Part shown: positions 19,279 through 28,460 of the stretch, piece after piece | Numbering within the stretch: position 1 is the first letter of the stretch | Layout: each line of letters opens with the position of its first letter | Source: Metabacillus idriensis | Lineage (GTDB): Bacteria; Bacillota; Bacilli; Bacillales; Bacillaceae | Direction of reading: 5' to 3' | Length of the DNA stretch: 64,000 bases | NCBI RefSeq assembly: GCF_009674765.1 | Contig: NZ_WKKF01000004.1 | Location: 224,669 to 288,668, forward strand | Made by a program: the position numbers and the translations under genes | Notes under the pieces: model-generated | What the model was told of the DNA's origin: nothing | Databases searched by the model: none | The model's input: only the letters and a program-made list of their open reading frames with translations

Positions 19279-19299
19279 TAATCCGGAAGGGGTAATGGT

Positions 19300-20322
19300 A
19301 TGAAAGCGAAGATTGCCATTAACGGTTTTGGTCGCATTGGGAGAATGGTATTTAGAAAAGCAATCTTTGAAGAGAATTTATCGATTGTAGCGATTAACGC
19401 AAGCTATCCGGCTGAGACGTTGGCGCACATGATAAAATATGATACAAATCACGGGAAATTCGAGGGAGAAGTTATTCCATTCGATGATTATTTACTTGTA
19501 AATGGACAAAAAATTCAGCTGCTGAATTTCAGAGATCCAAGGGATCTGCCTTGGGGATTGATGGATATCGATATCGTCATTGAAGCAACGGGTAAGTTCA
19601 ATGACGGCGAAAAAGCCATGTACCATGTACAGGCAGGGGCCAAAAAAGTTGTCTTGACGGCACCAGGCAAAAACGAGGACGTAACAATTGTGATGGGCGT
19701 AAATGAAGGGGCTTACAATAATGAGCAGCACGTTATTATTTCAAATGCTTCCTGCACAACTAACTGTCTCGCTCCAGTTGTGAAAGTTCTCGATGAGCAA
19801 TTCGGAATTGAAAACGGATTAATGACGACAGTGCATGCCTACACAAATGATCAAAAAAACATAGATAATCCACATAAAGACCTTCGCAGAGCAAGAGCCT
19901 GCGGACAGTCCATTATTCCTACAACGACAGGAGCCGCAAAGGCGCTGTCGCTTGTATTGCCGCATCTTCAAGGGAAACTGCATGGCATGGCGCTCAGAGT
20001 GCCGACACCAAATGTTTCACTGGTAGATCTTGTAGTGGATGTGAAGAGGGATGTAACGGTTGAGGAAGTAAGTTCCGCATTTGTGACTGCTGCAAGCGGA
20101 CCTTTACAAGGAGTGCTTGACTTCACGACAGAACCGCTTGTTTCCATCGATTTCAACACAAACCCTCATTCTGCAATCATTGATGGTTTATCAACAATTG
20201 TGATGGCGGGCCGCAAGATAAAAGTGCTTGCGTGGTATGACAATGAATGGGGTTATTCTTGCAGAGTCGTTGACTTAGTCCAGTTCGTTGCTTCAAAAAT
20301 GAAGAAGCTGTCTGCAGTTTAA
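19300..20322 (+). CDS. gapB: Glyceraldehyde-3-phosphate dehydrogenase, gluconeogenic GapB type
   Basis: A 340-residue GAPDH with catalytic Cys152 in SNASCTTNCLAP. It is assigned to the GapB branch (erythrose-4-phosphate/NADP-preferring, working in the gluconeogenic direction) because the NAD-ribose-binding Asp of glycolytic GapA is replaced in INASYPAETL, and because of its place between coaE and speD and the CcpN-type operators. The ATG has GGAAGGGG upstream. A strong terminator follows. Confidence 0.95.
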   Translation: MKAKIAINGFGRIGRMVFRKAIFEENLSIVAINASYPAETLAHMIKYDTNHGKFEGEVIPFDDYLLVNGQKIQLLNFRDPRDLPWGLMDIDIVIEATGKFNDGEKAMYHVQAGAKKVVLTAPGKNEDVTIVMGVNEGAYNNEQHVIISNASCTTNCLAPVVKVLDEQFGIENGLMTTVHAYTNDQKNIDNPHKDLRRARACGQSIIPTTTGAAKALSLVLPHLQGKLHGMALRVPTPNVSLVDLVVDVKRDVTVEEVSSAFVTAASGPLQGVLDFTTEPLVSIDFNTNPHSAIIDGLSTIVMAGRKIKVLAWYDNEWGYSCRVVDLVQFVASKMKKLSAV

Positions 20323-20337
20323 TAGGATAATAAAATG

Positions 20338-20369
20338 AAAACAGGCTGCGCTTGCAGCCTGTTTTTTTG
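20338..20369 (+). terminator. Terminator of gapB
   Basis: AACAGGCTG pairs with CAGCCTGTT around a short loop and is followed by a T run. Confidence 0.9.
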
Positions 20370-20410
20370 CTGTTTAATAGGCTGTGCTTAATAAAATAAA
20401 GTTATTTACG

Positions 20411-20491
20411 GCAAGCGCTAGTAGCGCTTAGGTCTCCGGTCAGAACGAATCCGTCTGTCGGATCTGACAAAGGCGCTCTGAGCTTTTGTTC
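20411..20491 (+). repeat. Degenerate dispersed repeat, copy R5 (gapB-speD gap)
   Basis: This is a shortened relative of the family at 6.4, 26.1, 34 and 64 kb. It keeps the landmarks CTCCGGTCAGAACG, TCTGTCGGATCTGAC and GGCGCT...GCTTTTG but lacks the long internal hairpin. Instead GTCAG (20439-20443) pairs with CTGAC (20464-20468) around ATCCG-tctgt-CGGAT. At its 5' edge AAGCGCT-agt-AGCGCTT forms another small hairpin. Confidence 0.6.
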
Positions 20492-20675
20492 CTTAGAATG
20501 ATGATTAGTTACGCATGAGTTATGTAAATGTCTGGATATTGCCAGTCAATCAGCTTTAACAGGTTATCGCCACCTTAGTATCGTAATCAAAAAAATGGGC
20601 TGCTTAAAAAATCAGTTTTGACGGGCTCTGCGGTTCATGTAAGAAAAGGTGCTGTATTTTTTCAAAAAAAGTTTG

Positions 20676-20704
20676 TTGCAAAAACAAACTAAAGGAAGTA
20701 TACT
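20676..20704 (+). promoter_or_regulatory. Sigma-A promoter of speD
   Basis: TTGCAA, a 17-base spacer and TATACT predict a start near 20711, giving a leader of about 140 bases before speD. Confidence 0.7.
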
Positions 20705-20710
20705 ATTTTT

Positions 20711-20852
20711 CGTGAACTTCTTACTAAGCGCGGCCTTGTGGCTACTTAAAGGGTTAGGACCTCTTTGGACTAACTTTCCCCCGTGGTAGTTGAACAATCC
20801 ATTTGCGAAGAATTCATGTAAACTAATTTTGCTAAAGGGGGATCCATTAAAA
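20711..20852 (+). ncRNA. Structured 5' leader of speD, possible regulatory RNA
   Basis: This non-coding leader has several pairable elements: GCC/GGC at about 20742-20752, CTAC (about 20752-20755) with GTAG (about 20785-20789) closing a longer arm, and inside it GTTAG/CTAAC at about 20756-20777 closed over CC-TCTTT-GG. I cannot match it to a known riboswitch class. No T-rich intrinsic terminator is evident, so any control would probably act on translation. It could also be an unregulated leader. Confidence 0.35.
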
Positions 20853-21233
20853 ATGGAAACAATGGGAAGACACGTTATCTCAGAATTATGGGGATGCGAC
20901 TTTGATAAGCTGAACGATATGGAATACATTGAAAAGACTTTTGTAAATGCTGCTTTAAAATCAGGTGCCGAAGTACGCGAGGTTGCCTTTCATAAATTTG
21001 CTCCACAAGGTGTAAGCGGAGTTGTTATCATCTCTGAATCACATTTAACCATCCACAGCTTTCCTGAACACGGATATGCAAGCATCGATGTATACACATG
21101 CGGTGACTTAAATCCGAATATTGCTGCAGACTATATTGCGGAAGCTCTTGGAGCACAAACTCGCGAGAATATCGAAATTCCGCGCGGCATGGGTCCTGTA
21201 CAAGTTAAACAAGCTCAAGTAAAAGCTCTTTAA
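20853..21233 (+). CDS. speD: S-adenosylmethionine decarboxylase proenzyme
   Basis: Makes decarboxylated SAM for spermidine synthesis. The 126-residue Bacillus-type proenzyme self-cleaves between Glu62 and Ser63 ([10 protein letters not shown]) to create the pyruvoyl cofactor; His68 and Cys83-type catalytic positions lie in LTIHSF and VYTCGD. I use ATG 20853 ([14 protein letters not shown]) with AAAGGGGGA upstream; the frame is open 63 bases earlier but that part is leader RNA. Confidence 0.96.
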   Translation: METMGRHVISELWGCDFDKLNDMEYIEKTFVNAALKSGAEVREVAFHKFAPQGVSGVVIISESHLTIHSFPEHGYASIDVYTCGDLNPNIAADYIAEALGAQTRENIEIPRGMGPVQVKQAQVKAL

Positions 21234-21257
21234 TGATGAATGATTTTAATGTAAAAT

Positions 21258-21286
21258 AAAAGAGGTGCGAACTGCACCTCTTTTTC
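21258..21286 (+). terminator. Terminator of speD
   Basis: AAAGAGGTGC pairs with GCACCTCTTT around five bases, followed by TT and a pyrimidine-rich end. Confidence 0.9.
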
Positions 21287-21399
21287 TTATGCTTCATATT
21301 TATTTTTTGAAATGATAAAAAACTCAGTGCTGACTGCACAATTGATTAAGAATGACAAATTTACATACAGAAAACAATAAAAGGAGCTTTACTTCGACT

Positions 21400-21798
21400 A
21401 TGAGCATGCTGCGAAAAATGAAGGTTTTTCTTTCTACAGGTCAGGAAACATCCGAAAATCATTATGACGACGATTTAAAAAGCCATTATTATAAAACAAC
21501 TGCGAAAAAGGCAATTGAAGCAGTTGAAAATTCATTCAGCAAACAGCCCGGTGCGGCGGTTACGTCTGTATCAGAAGACCGCGGCGAAATCAGCGTTGTA
21601 ATTGACAAACCGAAAAAAGCGCTGATGATTATCACGATCGTTTCGGTAAGACCTTATGAAACAGCCATTGATTTTAATGTATCAACAGATACTAAATTAG
21701 CAAGTGATTTCGGATTCAGCCGTAAGCTGATTATTGATTCCTATGAAAAGCTGAACAAGGCACTGCCTTTTATAGGAACAGGACTGCACTCAATGTGA
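21400..21798 (+). CDS. Conserved protein of unknown function (YtcF position)
   Basis: A 132-residue soluble protein without a membrane segment or recognisable catalytic motif. The N-terminus is basic, the middle has SVSEDRGEISVVIDKPKKALMIITIVSV, consistent with paired beta strands, and the C-terminus has a helix (KLIIDSYEKLNKAL). It sits between speD and nrdR, where B. subtilis has ytcF of unknown function, and is probably its homologue. The start is uncertain: ATG 21400 has AAGGAG 13 bases before it, a long spacing, whereas ATG 21352 has no ribosome site. Confidence 0.6.
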   Translation: MSMLRKMKVFLSTGQETSENHYDDDLKSHYYKTTAKKAIEAVENSFSKQPGAAVTSVSEDRGEISVVIDKPKKALMIITIVSVRPYETAIDFNVSTDTKLASDFGFSRKLIIDSYEKLNKALPFIGTGLHSM

Positions 21799-21870
21799 TT
21801 CTTGCTGCATATTTTTTATTTTCATAAAATAAAGATACAACCCTGATGCTTTTGGATTGGAGCTGGTAGT

Positions 21871-22329
21871 ATGAAATGTCCAACATGTCAGCATAATGGA
21901 ACAAGAGTGCTTGACTCTCGGCCTGTTGATGAAGGGAAATCAATTAGAAGACGACGTGAATGCGAGGAATGCCAATACCGATTCACAACCTTTGAAAAAG
22001 TAGAAGAAATTCCGCTGATTGTTGTGAAAAAAGAAGGCGTTAGAGAAGAGTTCAGCAAGGACAAAATCCTGCGGGGCTTGATTAAAGCATGTGAAAAACG
22101 TCCTGTGCCTCTTCCGAAATTAGAGGAAATCGTCCAGGATATTGAAAAGGAATTAAGAAATCAAGGAATCTCAGAAGTAAACAGTGAAGATATCGGCGAG
22201 ATGGTCATGGACAGACTTGCGCATGTTGATGAAGTTGCATACGTCCGGTTCGCTTCTGTTTACCGTCAATTTAAAGATATTAATGTTTTCATTCAAGAGT
22301 TATCAGAACTGATTAAAAAGGTGAAATAA
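21871..22329 (+). CDS. nrdR: Transcriptional repressor NrdR
   Basis: A 152-residue regulator of ribonucleotide reductase genes. It has an N-terminal zinc ribbon (CPTC at 3-6 and CEEC near 31-34) and an ATP-cone domain (about 49-139) that senses ATP/dATP. Starting residues [18 protein letters not shown] are typical. It lies directly before dnaB and dnaI, the usual Bacillus arrangement, separated from them by a hairpin. Confidence 0.96.
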   Translation: MKCPTCQHNGTRVLDSRPVDEGKSIRRRRECEECQYRFTTFEKVEEIPLIVVKKEGVREEFSKDKILRGLIKACEKRPVPLPKLEEIVQDIEKELRNQGISEVNSEDIGEMVMDRLAHVDEVAYVRFASVYRQFKDINVFIQELSELIKKVK

Positions 22330-22365
22330 AGAGCTCGTGAAGGAATCGCTTCAGGCTCTTTTTTT
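22328..22365 (+). terminator. Hairpin terminator between nrdR and dnaB
   Basis: AAGAGC pairs with GCTCTT, with an inner GAAG/CTTC pair, and is followed by a T run. dnaB begins only 25 bases later, so readthrough is plausible. Confidence 0.75.
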
Positions 22366-22389
22366 AACTTATGAAATAGAGGGAAAGTA

Positions 22390-23799
22390 ATGGACAAGCA
22401 TTGGAATCAGTTATTGCCTGTTGATCGGTATTTGGTCAAAATGAATGGTGTCCTGCAGGATTTTGACAGGAAAGTTTTGACGCTGCTCTATCAGCCGCTA
22501 TTAGGTGCAAAATGCTATGGTCTTTATATGACGCTTTGGGCGGAGCTTGAACAGGACCGGATGTGGAGCGAGGAAACGACACATCATGGTCTGATGTCCC
22601 TTATGCAGAGCAACCTGAGAGAAATCTATGAAGAACGGATTAAGCTTGAGGGGATCGGATTATTAAAGACGTTTCAAAAAGAACAAAGTGACACAAAGCT
22701 GTATATCTATGAATTGATGCCTCCCCTGAAGCCTGCTGACTTTTTTCAGGATGGGGTACTGAACATCTATTTATATAATCGCGTCGGGAAAAACAAATAC
22801 AATCAGCTGAAGAAGTTTTTTGCCGACAGCAGCCTGTCTTCGGATCTCGTTCAAATTACGCGCCCGTTTAATGAGGTGTTTAAATCTCTGCAGCCGAGTG
22901 AAATGATTTCGAGACTCACAGATGAAGTGCAGGAAGACCTTGAACCTGAAAAAGGAACAGAATTTTATCATTCTGGAGAAGCGGCATCTCCTTTAATGAC
23001 AGATGATGTGTTTGATTTTGATTTATTTTTTGCAGGTTTGTCAGAAGCGGTCATTCCTAGAAAATCGATTACGAAGAAAGTAAAAGAAACTATTAAAAAG
23101 CTTTCATACTTGTATGGGATTAATGCAATGGAAATGAAAAATGTCGTGATGAATGCCATTGACGCAAATGAAATGATTCAAATTGACAGCTTGAGAAAAG
23201 CTGCAAGAGACTGGTATCAATTTGAGCACGGCGAAAAATTGCCTGCACTTGCCGATAAAATCCAGCCTGCTTTTCTAAGGTCTGAAACTTCCCCTAAAAA
23301 AGAACTGTCTCAGGAGGAAATGCTGATCAGACAGCTTGATTCGATTTCGCCAAAGCAGTTTTTAATGGATCTCGCAGATGGAATTGAGCCAGCGGCAGCT
23401 GATTTGCAGATTGTTGAAGAAGTCATGTTTAAGCAGAAGCTTCACCCAGGCGTCGTTAATGTTTTAATTTACTATGTTATGTTAAAAACAGATATGAAGC
23501 TATCGAAATCATATGTGCAGAAAATTGCAAGTCATTGGGCCAGAAAACAAGTAGCCACTGTCAGATCTGCAATGGAGCTTGCAAAGCAGGAGCACAGGCA
23601 ATACCAGGAGTGGGCAGAAAAGAAAACTGTTTCTAAAACTGGCAGAAAGCTGATAAGAAAAGAGAAGCTGCCTCAATGGCTTAAAGAAGATCTGGAAAAA
23701 CCTGAAACAAAAGAAGAAATCAACCAAACAGAAGTGGATCTCGAGCGAAAAAGGCTTGAAGAAAAAATAAAACAATACAGACAGCAGCAGTCAGAATAA
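22390..23799 (+). CDS. dnaB: Replication initiation and membrane attachment protein DnaB
   Basis: Gram-positive DnaB (not the E. coli helicase) works with DnaD and DnaI to load the replicative helicase and links the origin to the membrane. The 469-residue protein has an N-terminal DDBH1-like region (about 1-300) and a C-terminal DnaD-like domain (about 315-400, KQFLMDLADG...) ending in a very basic, Gln-rich tail. dnaI follows after 19 bases, so the two are co-translated. Confidence 0.93.
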   Translation: MDKHWNQLLPVDRYLVKMNGVLQDFDRKVLTLLYQPLLGAKCYGLYMTLWAELEQDRMWSEETTHHGLMSLMQSNLREIYEERIKLEGIGLLKTFQKEQSDTKLYIYELMPPLKPADFFQDGVLNIYLYNRVGKNKYNQLKKFFADSSLSSDLVQITRPFNEVFKSLQPSEMISRLTDEVQEDLEPEKGTEFYHSGEAASPLMTDDVFDFDLFFAGLSEAVIPRKSITKKVKETIKKLSYLYGINAMEMKNVVMNAIDANEMIQIDSLRKAARDWYQFEHGEKLPALADKIQPAFLRSETSPKKELSQEEMLIRQLDSISPKQFLMDLADGIEPAAADLQIVEEVMFKQKLHPGVVNVLIYYVMLKTDMKLSKSYVQKIASHWARKQVATVRSAMELAKQEHRQYQEWAEKKTVSKTGRKLIRKEKLPQWLKEDLEKPETKEEINQTEVDLERKRLEEKIKQYRQQQSE

Positions 23800-23818
23800 C
23801 CTGTGGAGGTGAAATCAA

Positions 23819-24754
23819 TTGGAATCGATTAATAAAACGTTAAGCGGACTTGCTAACCGTGAAGATTTTCAAAAACGGATGAGTGCGATGAAAGCACAAA
23901 TTATGAAGAATCCAGACATTCAAAAATTTCTGAGTGAACATCGTTTGGAAATTGATGATGCGATGATTAACAGAAGTCTAATCAAGCTGTATGAATACAT
24001 TGGCCAAAGCAAGCGGTGTGCAGATTGTCCGAGCCTCTCAGAATGTAAGAACCTAGTTGAAGGATATCATCCCAAGCTTATTCTTCAGGGAAAAACGATA
24101 GATTTAAAATATGAGGTTTGCCCAATGAAGGAAGCGGAGGATGAGCGTAAGAAACATCAGGCTTTAATTAAATCCATGTTTATTCCCCGTGATATTTTAA
24201 ATGCGAAGCTTGAAGATATTGATTTAAAAGAAGACAGCAGAATAAGAGTTGTCAATACGGTTCTCAGCTTCAGCGAAGAATATGAAGCAGGAAAGAATGT
24301 GAAGGGAATGTATCTGTACGGTTCGTTTGGAGTGGGCAAGACCTATATACTTGGAGCCATTGCAAATGAGCTCGCCAAGAAAAAAATTCCTTCCATGCTC
24401 GTCTATGTTCCCGAATTTATGAGAGAACTGAAAAGCTCACTCCATGACAATTCACTTGAAAACAAGATTGATGCCGTTAAAAAAGTGAAAGTGCTTATGC
24501 TCGATGACATTGGTGCAGAAGCGATGTCCAGCTGGATTCGGGATGATATATTAGGCTCTATTCTTCAATACCGCATGCTTGAAAATCTGCCGACATTTTT
24601 CACATCAAACTTCAGCATGAAAGATCTGCAGAGCCATTTAAGTGTTACACAGCGCGGGGAGGAAGAACCTGTCAAATCCGCACGGATCATGGAGAGAATT
24701 AAATATCTTGCCGATCCTTATGAATTAAAAGGCCGAAATTGGCGGGAGAGATAA
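23819..24754 (+). CDS. dnaI: Primosomal protein DnaI, helicase loader
   Basis: AAA+ ATPase that loads the replicative helicase. In 311 residues it has an N-terminal helicase-binding zinc domain (CADCPSLSEC and a later Cys in YEVCPMKE) and a C-terminal AAA+ domain with Walker A at about 168-175 (GSFGVGKT) and Walker B in VLMLDDIGAE. The start is TTG following GTGGAGGTG. A terminator follows. Confidence 0.94.
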   Translation: MESINKTLSGLANREDFQKRMSAMKAQIMKNPDIQKFLSEHRLEIDDAMINRSLIKLYEYIGQSKRCADCPSLSECKNLVEGYHPKLILQGKTIDLKYEVCPMKEAEDERKKHQALIKSMFIPRDILNAKLEDIDLKEDSRIRVVNTVLSFSEEYEAGKNVKGMYLYGSFGVGKTYILGAIANELAKKKIPSMLVYVPEFMRELKSSLHDNSLENKIDAVKKVKVLMLDDIGAEAMSSWIRDDILGSILQYRMLENLPTFFTSNFSMKDLQSHLSVTQRGEEEPVKSARIMERIKYLADPYELKGRNWRER

Positions 24755-24766
24755 TAGGCGCAGCAG

Positions 24767-24800
24767 GACACAGTTCTAAAAGGACTGTGTTTTTTATTTT
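24767..24800 (+). terminator. Terminator of dnaI
   Basis: ACACAGT pairs with ACTGTGT around a short loop, followed by TTTTT. Confidence 0.88.
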
Positions 24801-24878
24801 CCCTTAAAAAACGATTCTATTTTACGGTTGTCCGCCATATACATGAAATCAGGTATTGGCTAAAAAGGGGGGACAACC

Positions 24879-25703
24879 ATGATCGAAATATTTTTCAATT
24901 CTCCGCATGAAGCAGAAACAGTCCACAATATGCTTGATCATGAACGCGATAAATGGAAAGCTGAGATTGTTAGAATAAAGGAACATGGAATTCAGATTAT
25001 GAGCAATGATCCAATTGAGATGATTAACGTCCTTCTGATTCCGGTGATCGTCCGCTACATCCTGAAGTACAAAGAATCTCACCTGATGCTGTCCATCATT
25101 AAAGACAGATTCTATTTCCAAGAGCCAGAGGAACAGCAGCAAATCATACATATTGCCGAGGCGATTATTGAAGGAGAACGCAGCGAGATTCCGAAAGTTG
25201 ATCAGCTTCCATTAAGGGAAACTCCGATCTATGAAGCTCTGGCTGAATTTATCAGGCCTAATCTGTCTTTTGCGCTTCCATCCTTTATAAAATTCCGTCT
25301 TCACCAGTATGTGGAGCGTTTAAATAAATATATTGAGATTGCCATTGAAGAGTACAAGCTCGAACAGGAATACCAGACATTTATTCAGAGTTTAAGAGAT
25401 TATGCCATGAACAGAGAAACGAAAGTGAACGTGCTTCATATCGTGCATGAAAAAGAGCTGACAGTTTACAATGAACAGTTTGCAAAACTGAGCCAGGATG
25501 AGCTGATGAAGTATATTGACAGGTCCTTTATTCATCAGCATCCTATGTACATTGACGCCTCGCTTTTGGCGCCGCTGGTGTCAATTGCTCCTAACAAAAT
25601 TCATTTATATACCGATTCTCCAGACTTTGGCATGGTTAGAACCATACAGAATATTTTTTTAGAGAGAGTAAACATTTATCCGAGAAAAATGGCGGGTATT
25701 TAA
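24879..25703 (+). CDS. ytxC: Putative sporulation protein YtxC
   Basis: A 274-residue YtxC-family protein; the molecular function is unknown, and the family is restricted mainly to spore formers. It looks soluble, mostly alpha-helical and acidic in the centre, with the typical C-terminal HIYTDSPDFGMVRTIQNIFLERV. The ATG has AAAAGGGGGG upstream. In B. subtilis it also lies between dnaI and thrS. Confidence 0.88.
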   Translation: MIEIFFNSPHEAETVHNMLDHERDKWKAEIVRIKEHGIQIMSNDPIEMINVLLIPVIVRYILKYKESHLMLSIIKDRFYFQEPEEQQQIIHIAEAIIEGERSEIPKVDQLPLRETPIYEALAEFIRPNLSFALPSFIKFRLHQYVERLNKYIEIAIEEYKLEQEYQTFIQSLRDYAMNRETKVNVLHIVHEKELTVYNEQFAKLSQDELMKYIDRSFIHQHPMYIDASLLAPLVSIAPNKIHLYTDSPDFGMVRTIQNIFLERVNIYPRKMAGI

Positions 25704-25720
25704 AAAAAAGCTGAATAATC

Positions 25721-25749
25721 TTGATTTCCCCTGGAAATGATTTTATAAT
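25721..25749 (+). promoter_or_regulatory. Promoter of the thrS T-box transcript
   Basis: TTGATT, 17 bases and a perfect TATAAT lie just after ytxC and before the T-box leader. Confidence 0.8.
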
Positions 25750-25756
25750 ACGTAAT

Positions 25757-26018
25757 AAATACATGATAAGTTATGATGAGGACATGAGAGTGTTATCACG
25801 GCGCAAAGAGAGGGAAGTCACGGCTGAGAGCTTCCTGGCATGAATAACCCGCTTACCACCTCTAAACTTCAGCTGTGAAAGGCATGATGCCGAGTAATTG
25901 CTGACGGGTATTCCCGTTACAGATTTTTTTGAGCCATTCACTTTACGACGTGAATGGAAACAAGGGTGGAACCACGGCGAATAATCACTCGTCCCTTACT
26001 TTAGGGACGAGTTTTTTA
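25757..26018 (+). ncRNA. T-box leader, threonine type, upstream of thrS
   Basis: This riboswitch reads uncharged tRNA-Thr. The specifier ACC (Thr) is at 25855-25857, followed by a purine and CCTC, which pairs with GAGG on the 5' side of stem I. The T-box sequence AAGGGTGGAACCACGG is near 25962-25977; its TGGA would pair with the acceptor end UCCA, fitting tRNA-Thr. The terminator is a perfect ACTCGTCCC (25987-25995) with GGGACGAGT (26004-26012) followed by T's. Uncharged tRNA should stabilise the antiterminator and let thrS be transcribed. Confidence 0.95.
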
Positions 26019-26054
26019 TTTAGAGATAAGAAAGTATAAAACTTTGCGCATTGG

Positions 26055-26173
26055 TGTCTAGCTCCAACGCCCAACTCCTCGGCCAGAACGGCTCCGAAAG
26101 TATTGGCAAAAAGCGCCTTTACTGGCGAATCCTTATCTGTCTGTCGGAGCTAAACGGGCGCTTGCGCTTTTCT
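26055..26173 (+). repeat. Structured dispersed repeat, copy R2 (between T-box and thrS)
   Basis: Family member from TGTCTAGCTCC to GCTTTTCTT. Arms: CGCCC (26068-26072) with GGGCG (26156-26160); TAGCTCC (26059-26065) with GGAGCTA (26146-26152), or alternatively the nearby CTCC with GGAG. The internal hairpin is the second subtype: AGTA..GGC-loop-GCC..TACT. It lies inside the transcribed thrS leader, downstream of the T-box terminator and 30 bases before the start codon. Confidence 0.88.
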
Positions 26174-26203
26174 TATTCAAAAATTATTAAAGGAGTGACA
26201 AGG

Positions 26204-28135
26204 ATGTCAGACGCTGTAAAAATTTCATTTCCGGACGGAGCTGTAAAGGAATATCAGGCAGGCACAACAACTGAAGATATTGCGGCATCCATCAGCCCGG
26301 GGCTTAGAAAAAAATCATTAGCAGGAAAATTCAATGGTGAATTGATTGATTTGAAAACACCGATCGATCAAGATGGAAGCATTGAAATTGTCACACTTGA
26401 CAGTCCTGACGCATTGGAGATTATAAGGCATAGTTCTGCACACGTGCTCGCGCAGGCTATAAAAAGGATTTACAAAGATGTGAAGCTTGGAATTGGACCG
26501 GTCATCGAGAATGGATTCTATTATGACATTGATATGGAACAATCGATTTCTGTTGAAGATCTTCCGGCTATTGAAAAAGAAATGAAAAAAATCATCAATG
26601 AAAACATCGAAGTTGTCCGCAAAATCGTTACAAGGGAAGAAGCAAAAGCCATCTATGAAGAGATTGGCGATAATCTGAAACTTGAACTTCTGGATGCTAT
26701 TCCTGAAGGCGAAAAAGTAACAATCTACGAGCAGGGTGAATTTTTCGACCTTTGCCGCGGCATACATGTTCCTTCAACTGGAAAATTAAAAGAATTTAAA
26801 CTTTTAAGTGTAGCAGGTGCATACTGGCGCGGAGACAGCAACAATAAAATGCTGCAGCGCATTTATGGCACAGCTTTTATTAAAAAAGCAGACTTAGATG
26901 AGCATCTTCGTTTATTAGAAGAAGCGAAAGAGCGCGATCACCGCAAGCTGGGTAAAGAGCTGAGCTTATTCACTACGTCCCAGAAAGTAGGTCAGGGTCT
27001 TCCAATCTGGCTTCCAAAAGGTGCGACAATCCGCCGTATCGTTGAGCGCTACATTGTGGATAAAGAAGAGCGCCTGGGCTACCAGCACGTTTACACTCCT
27101 GTTCTGGGAAGTGTGGAGCTCTACAAAACATCAGGTCACTGGGACCATTACCAGGATGACATGTTCCCTGCTATGTCTATGGACAATGAGGATTTAGTTC
27201 TTCGTCCAATGAACTGCCCGCATCACATGATGGTTTATAAACACGATATTCACAGTTACCGCGAACTTCCGATTCGTGTAGCTGAGCTTGGAACGATGCA
27301 CCGCTATGAAATGTCTGGTGCACTGAGCGGCCTTCAGCGCGTGCGTGCAATGACACTTAATGATGCACATATTTTTGTCCGCCCTGATCAAATTAAAGAT
27401 GAGTTTATCCGAGTGGTGAGATTGATTGAAGAAGTCTATAAAGATTTTGGAATCAACGATTATTCATTCCGTCTTTCTTACCGCGATCCAGAGGATAAGG
27501 AAAAATACTTTGATGATGATGCAATGTGGGAAAAAGCTCAAAGCATGCTGAAGTCAGCAATGGATGAGCTCGAGCTTGATTATTTTGAAGCAGATGGCGA
27601 AGCAGCGTTCTACGGTCCAAAGCTTGATGTGCAGGTCCGCACAGCACTTGGAAAAGATGAAACACTGTCTACAGTTCAGCTTGACTTCTTATTGCCGGAG
27701 CGTTTTGATTTAAATTATGTCGGCGAGGACGGCAAACAGCATCGCCCGGTTGTTATTCACCGCGGGGTCGTATCAACAATGGAACGCTTTGTAGCCTTCT
27801 TGATTGAAGAATACAAAGGAGCTTTCCCGACTTGGCTCGCTCCGACTCAAGTGCAGGTTATTCCGGTTTCGCCTTCTGTACATCTTGACTATGCGAAAAA
27901 AGTTCAAGAACTGCTGCAGGCTGAAGGAATCCGCGTAGAGCTTGATGCACGCGATGAAAAAATCGGCTATAAAATCCGTGAGGCGCAAATACAGAAAACT
28001 CCTTATATGCTTGTTGTCGGTGACAATGAAGCGGCGGAGACTGCTGTTAATGTCCGCAAATATGGAGAACAAAAATCAGAGACAATTGCTCTTAAAGAAT
28101 TTATCGATGGAATTGTTAAAGAAGTGAAGAGGTAA
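26204..28135 (+). CDS. thrS: Threonyl-tRNA synthetase
   Basis: Charges tRNA-Thr. The 643-residue protein has a TGS domain (1-65, [11 protein letters not shown]), an editing domain, the class II catalytic core with zinc-binding Cys338 (RPMNCPHHM) and motif 3 near GVVSTMERF, and the anticodon domain (about 540-640). ATG 26204 (MSDAVKIS) has AAGGAG eight bases upstream; the frame is open 150 bases further but that stretch is repeat R2. Confidence 0.98.
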   Translation: MSDAVKISFPDGAVKEYQAGTTTEDIAASISPGLRKKSLAGKFNGELIDLKTPIDQDGSIEIVTLDSPDALEIIRHSSAHVLAQAIKRIYKDVKLGIGPVIENGFYYDIDMEQSISVEDLPAIEKEMKKIINENIEVVRKIVTREEAKAIYEEIGDNLKLELLDAIPEGEKVTIYEQGEFFDLCRGIHVPSTGKLKEFKLLSVAGAYWRGDSNNKMLQRIYGTAFIKKADLDEHLRLLEEAKERDHRKLGKELSLFTTSQKVGQGLPIWLPKGATIRRIVERYIVDKEERLGYQHVYTPVLGSVELYKTSGHWDHYQDDMFPAMSMDNEDLVLRPMNCPHHMMVYKHDIHSYRELPIRVAELGTMHRYEMSGALSGLQRVRAMTLNDAHIFVRPDQIKDEFIRVVRLIEEVYKDFGINDYSFRLSYRDPEDKEKYFDDDAMWEKAQSMLKSAMDELELDYFEADGEAAFYGPKLDVQVRTALGKDETLSTVQLDFLLPERFDLNYVGEDGKQHRPVVIHRGVVSTMERFVAFLIEEYKGAFPTWLAPTQVQVIPVSPSVHLDYAKKVQELLQAEGIRVELDARDEKIGYKIREAQIQKTPYMLVVGDNEAAETAVNVRKYGEQKSETIALKEFIDGIVKEVKR

Positions 28136-28213
28136 AATCTTCTCGAAAAAAACTATTGCACATCCAGTAAATGTTTGATACAATTCATTTTGTTGCAATA
28201 AAACCAGCATGAC

Positions 28214-28243
28214 TTGACAGCGGAAATTTTTTCGTGATATAAT
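28214..28243 (+). promoter_or_regulatory. Promoter of the infC operon
   Basis: Perfect TTGACA and TATAAT with an 18-base spacer lie at the start of the infC leader. Confidence 0.88.
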
Positions 28244-28249
28244 TTGCAG

Positions 28250-28395
28250 GGTAATTGAATAGAAGTTTGTCTTGCAAGCAGAAGCACCCGCTTCTCACCT
28301 GATCGACGCATCATTGCAGTCTGCAGGTTTACGACTATATATACTTAGTATACTAAATCGTAGTGTGGGTGTTTTGTGCGCCCACACTTTTTTGT
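28250..28395 (+). ncRNA. L20-type autoregulatory leader of infC-rpmI-rplT
   Basis: The long leader with GCAAGCAGAAGCACCCGCTT and CACCTG-like elements fits the ribosomal protein L20 leader of Firmicutes, in which L20 binds its own message and causes early termination. The terminator GTGTGGG (28363-28369) with CCCACAC (28381-28387) and T's is visible. AGTATACT-type self-complementary sequence near 28345 may form another hairpin. The call rests on the position and terminator; I did not fold it fully. Confidence 0.8.
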
Positions 28396-28460
28396 TTTTC
28401 AAGAAAGTGTAGCACAAACAATTCATCTGTTCAGTTAAAAATCCTTGGAGGTGGCTAATT

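Noticed and set aside
20816-20821. Minimal ORF ATG-TAA in the speD leader, reminiscent of uORF control of eukaryotic SAM decarboxylase
   Set aside because: No convincing ribosome site precedes it. A start-stop pair of six bases is expected by chance.
26051-26203. 50-codon N-terminal extension of thrS
   Set aside because: It consists of repeat R2, and the family N-terminus (TGS domain) begins at 26204 after AAGGAG.
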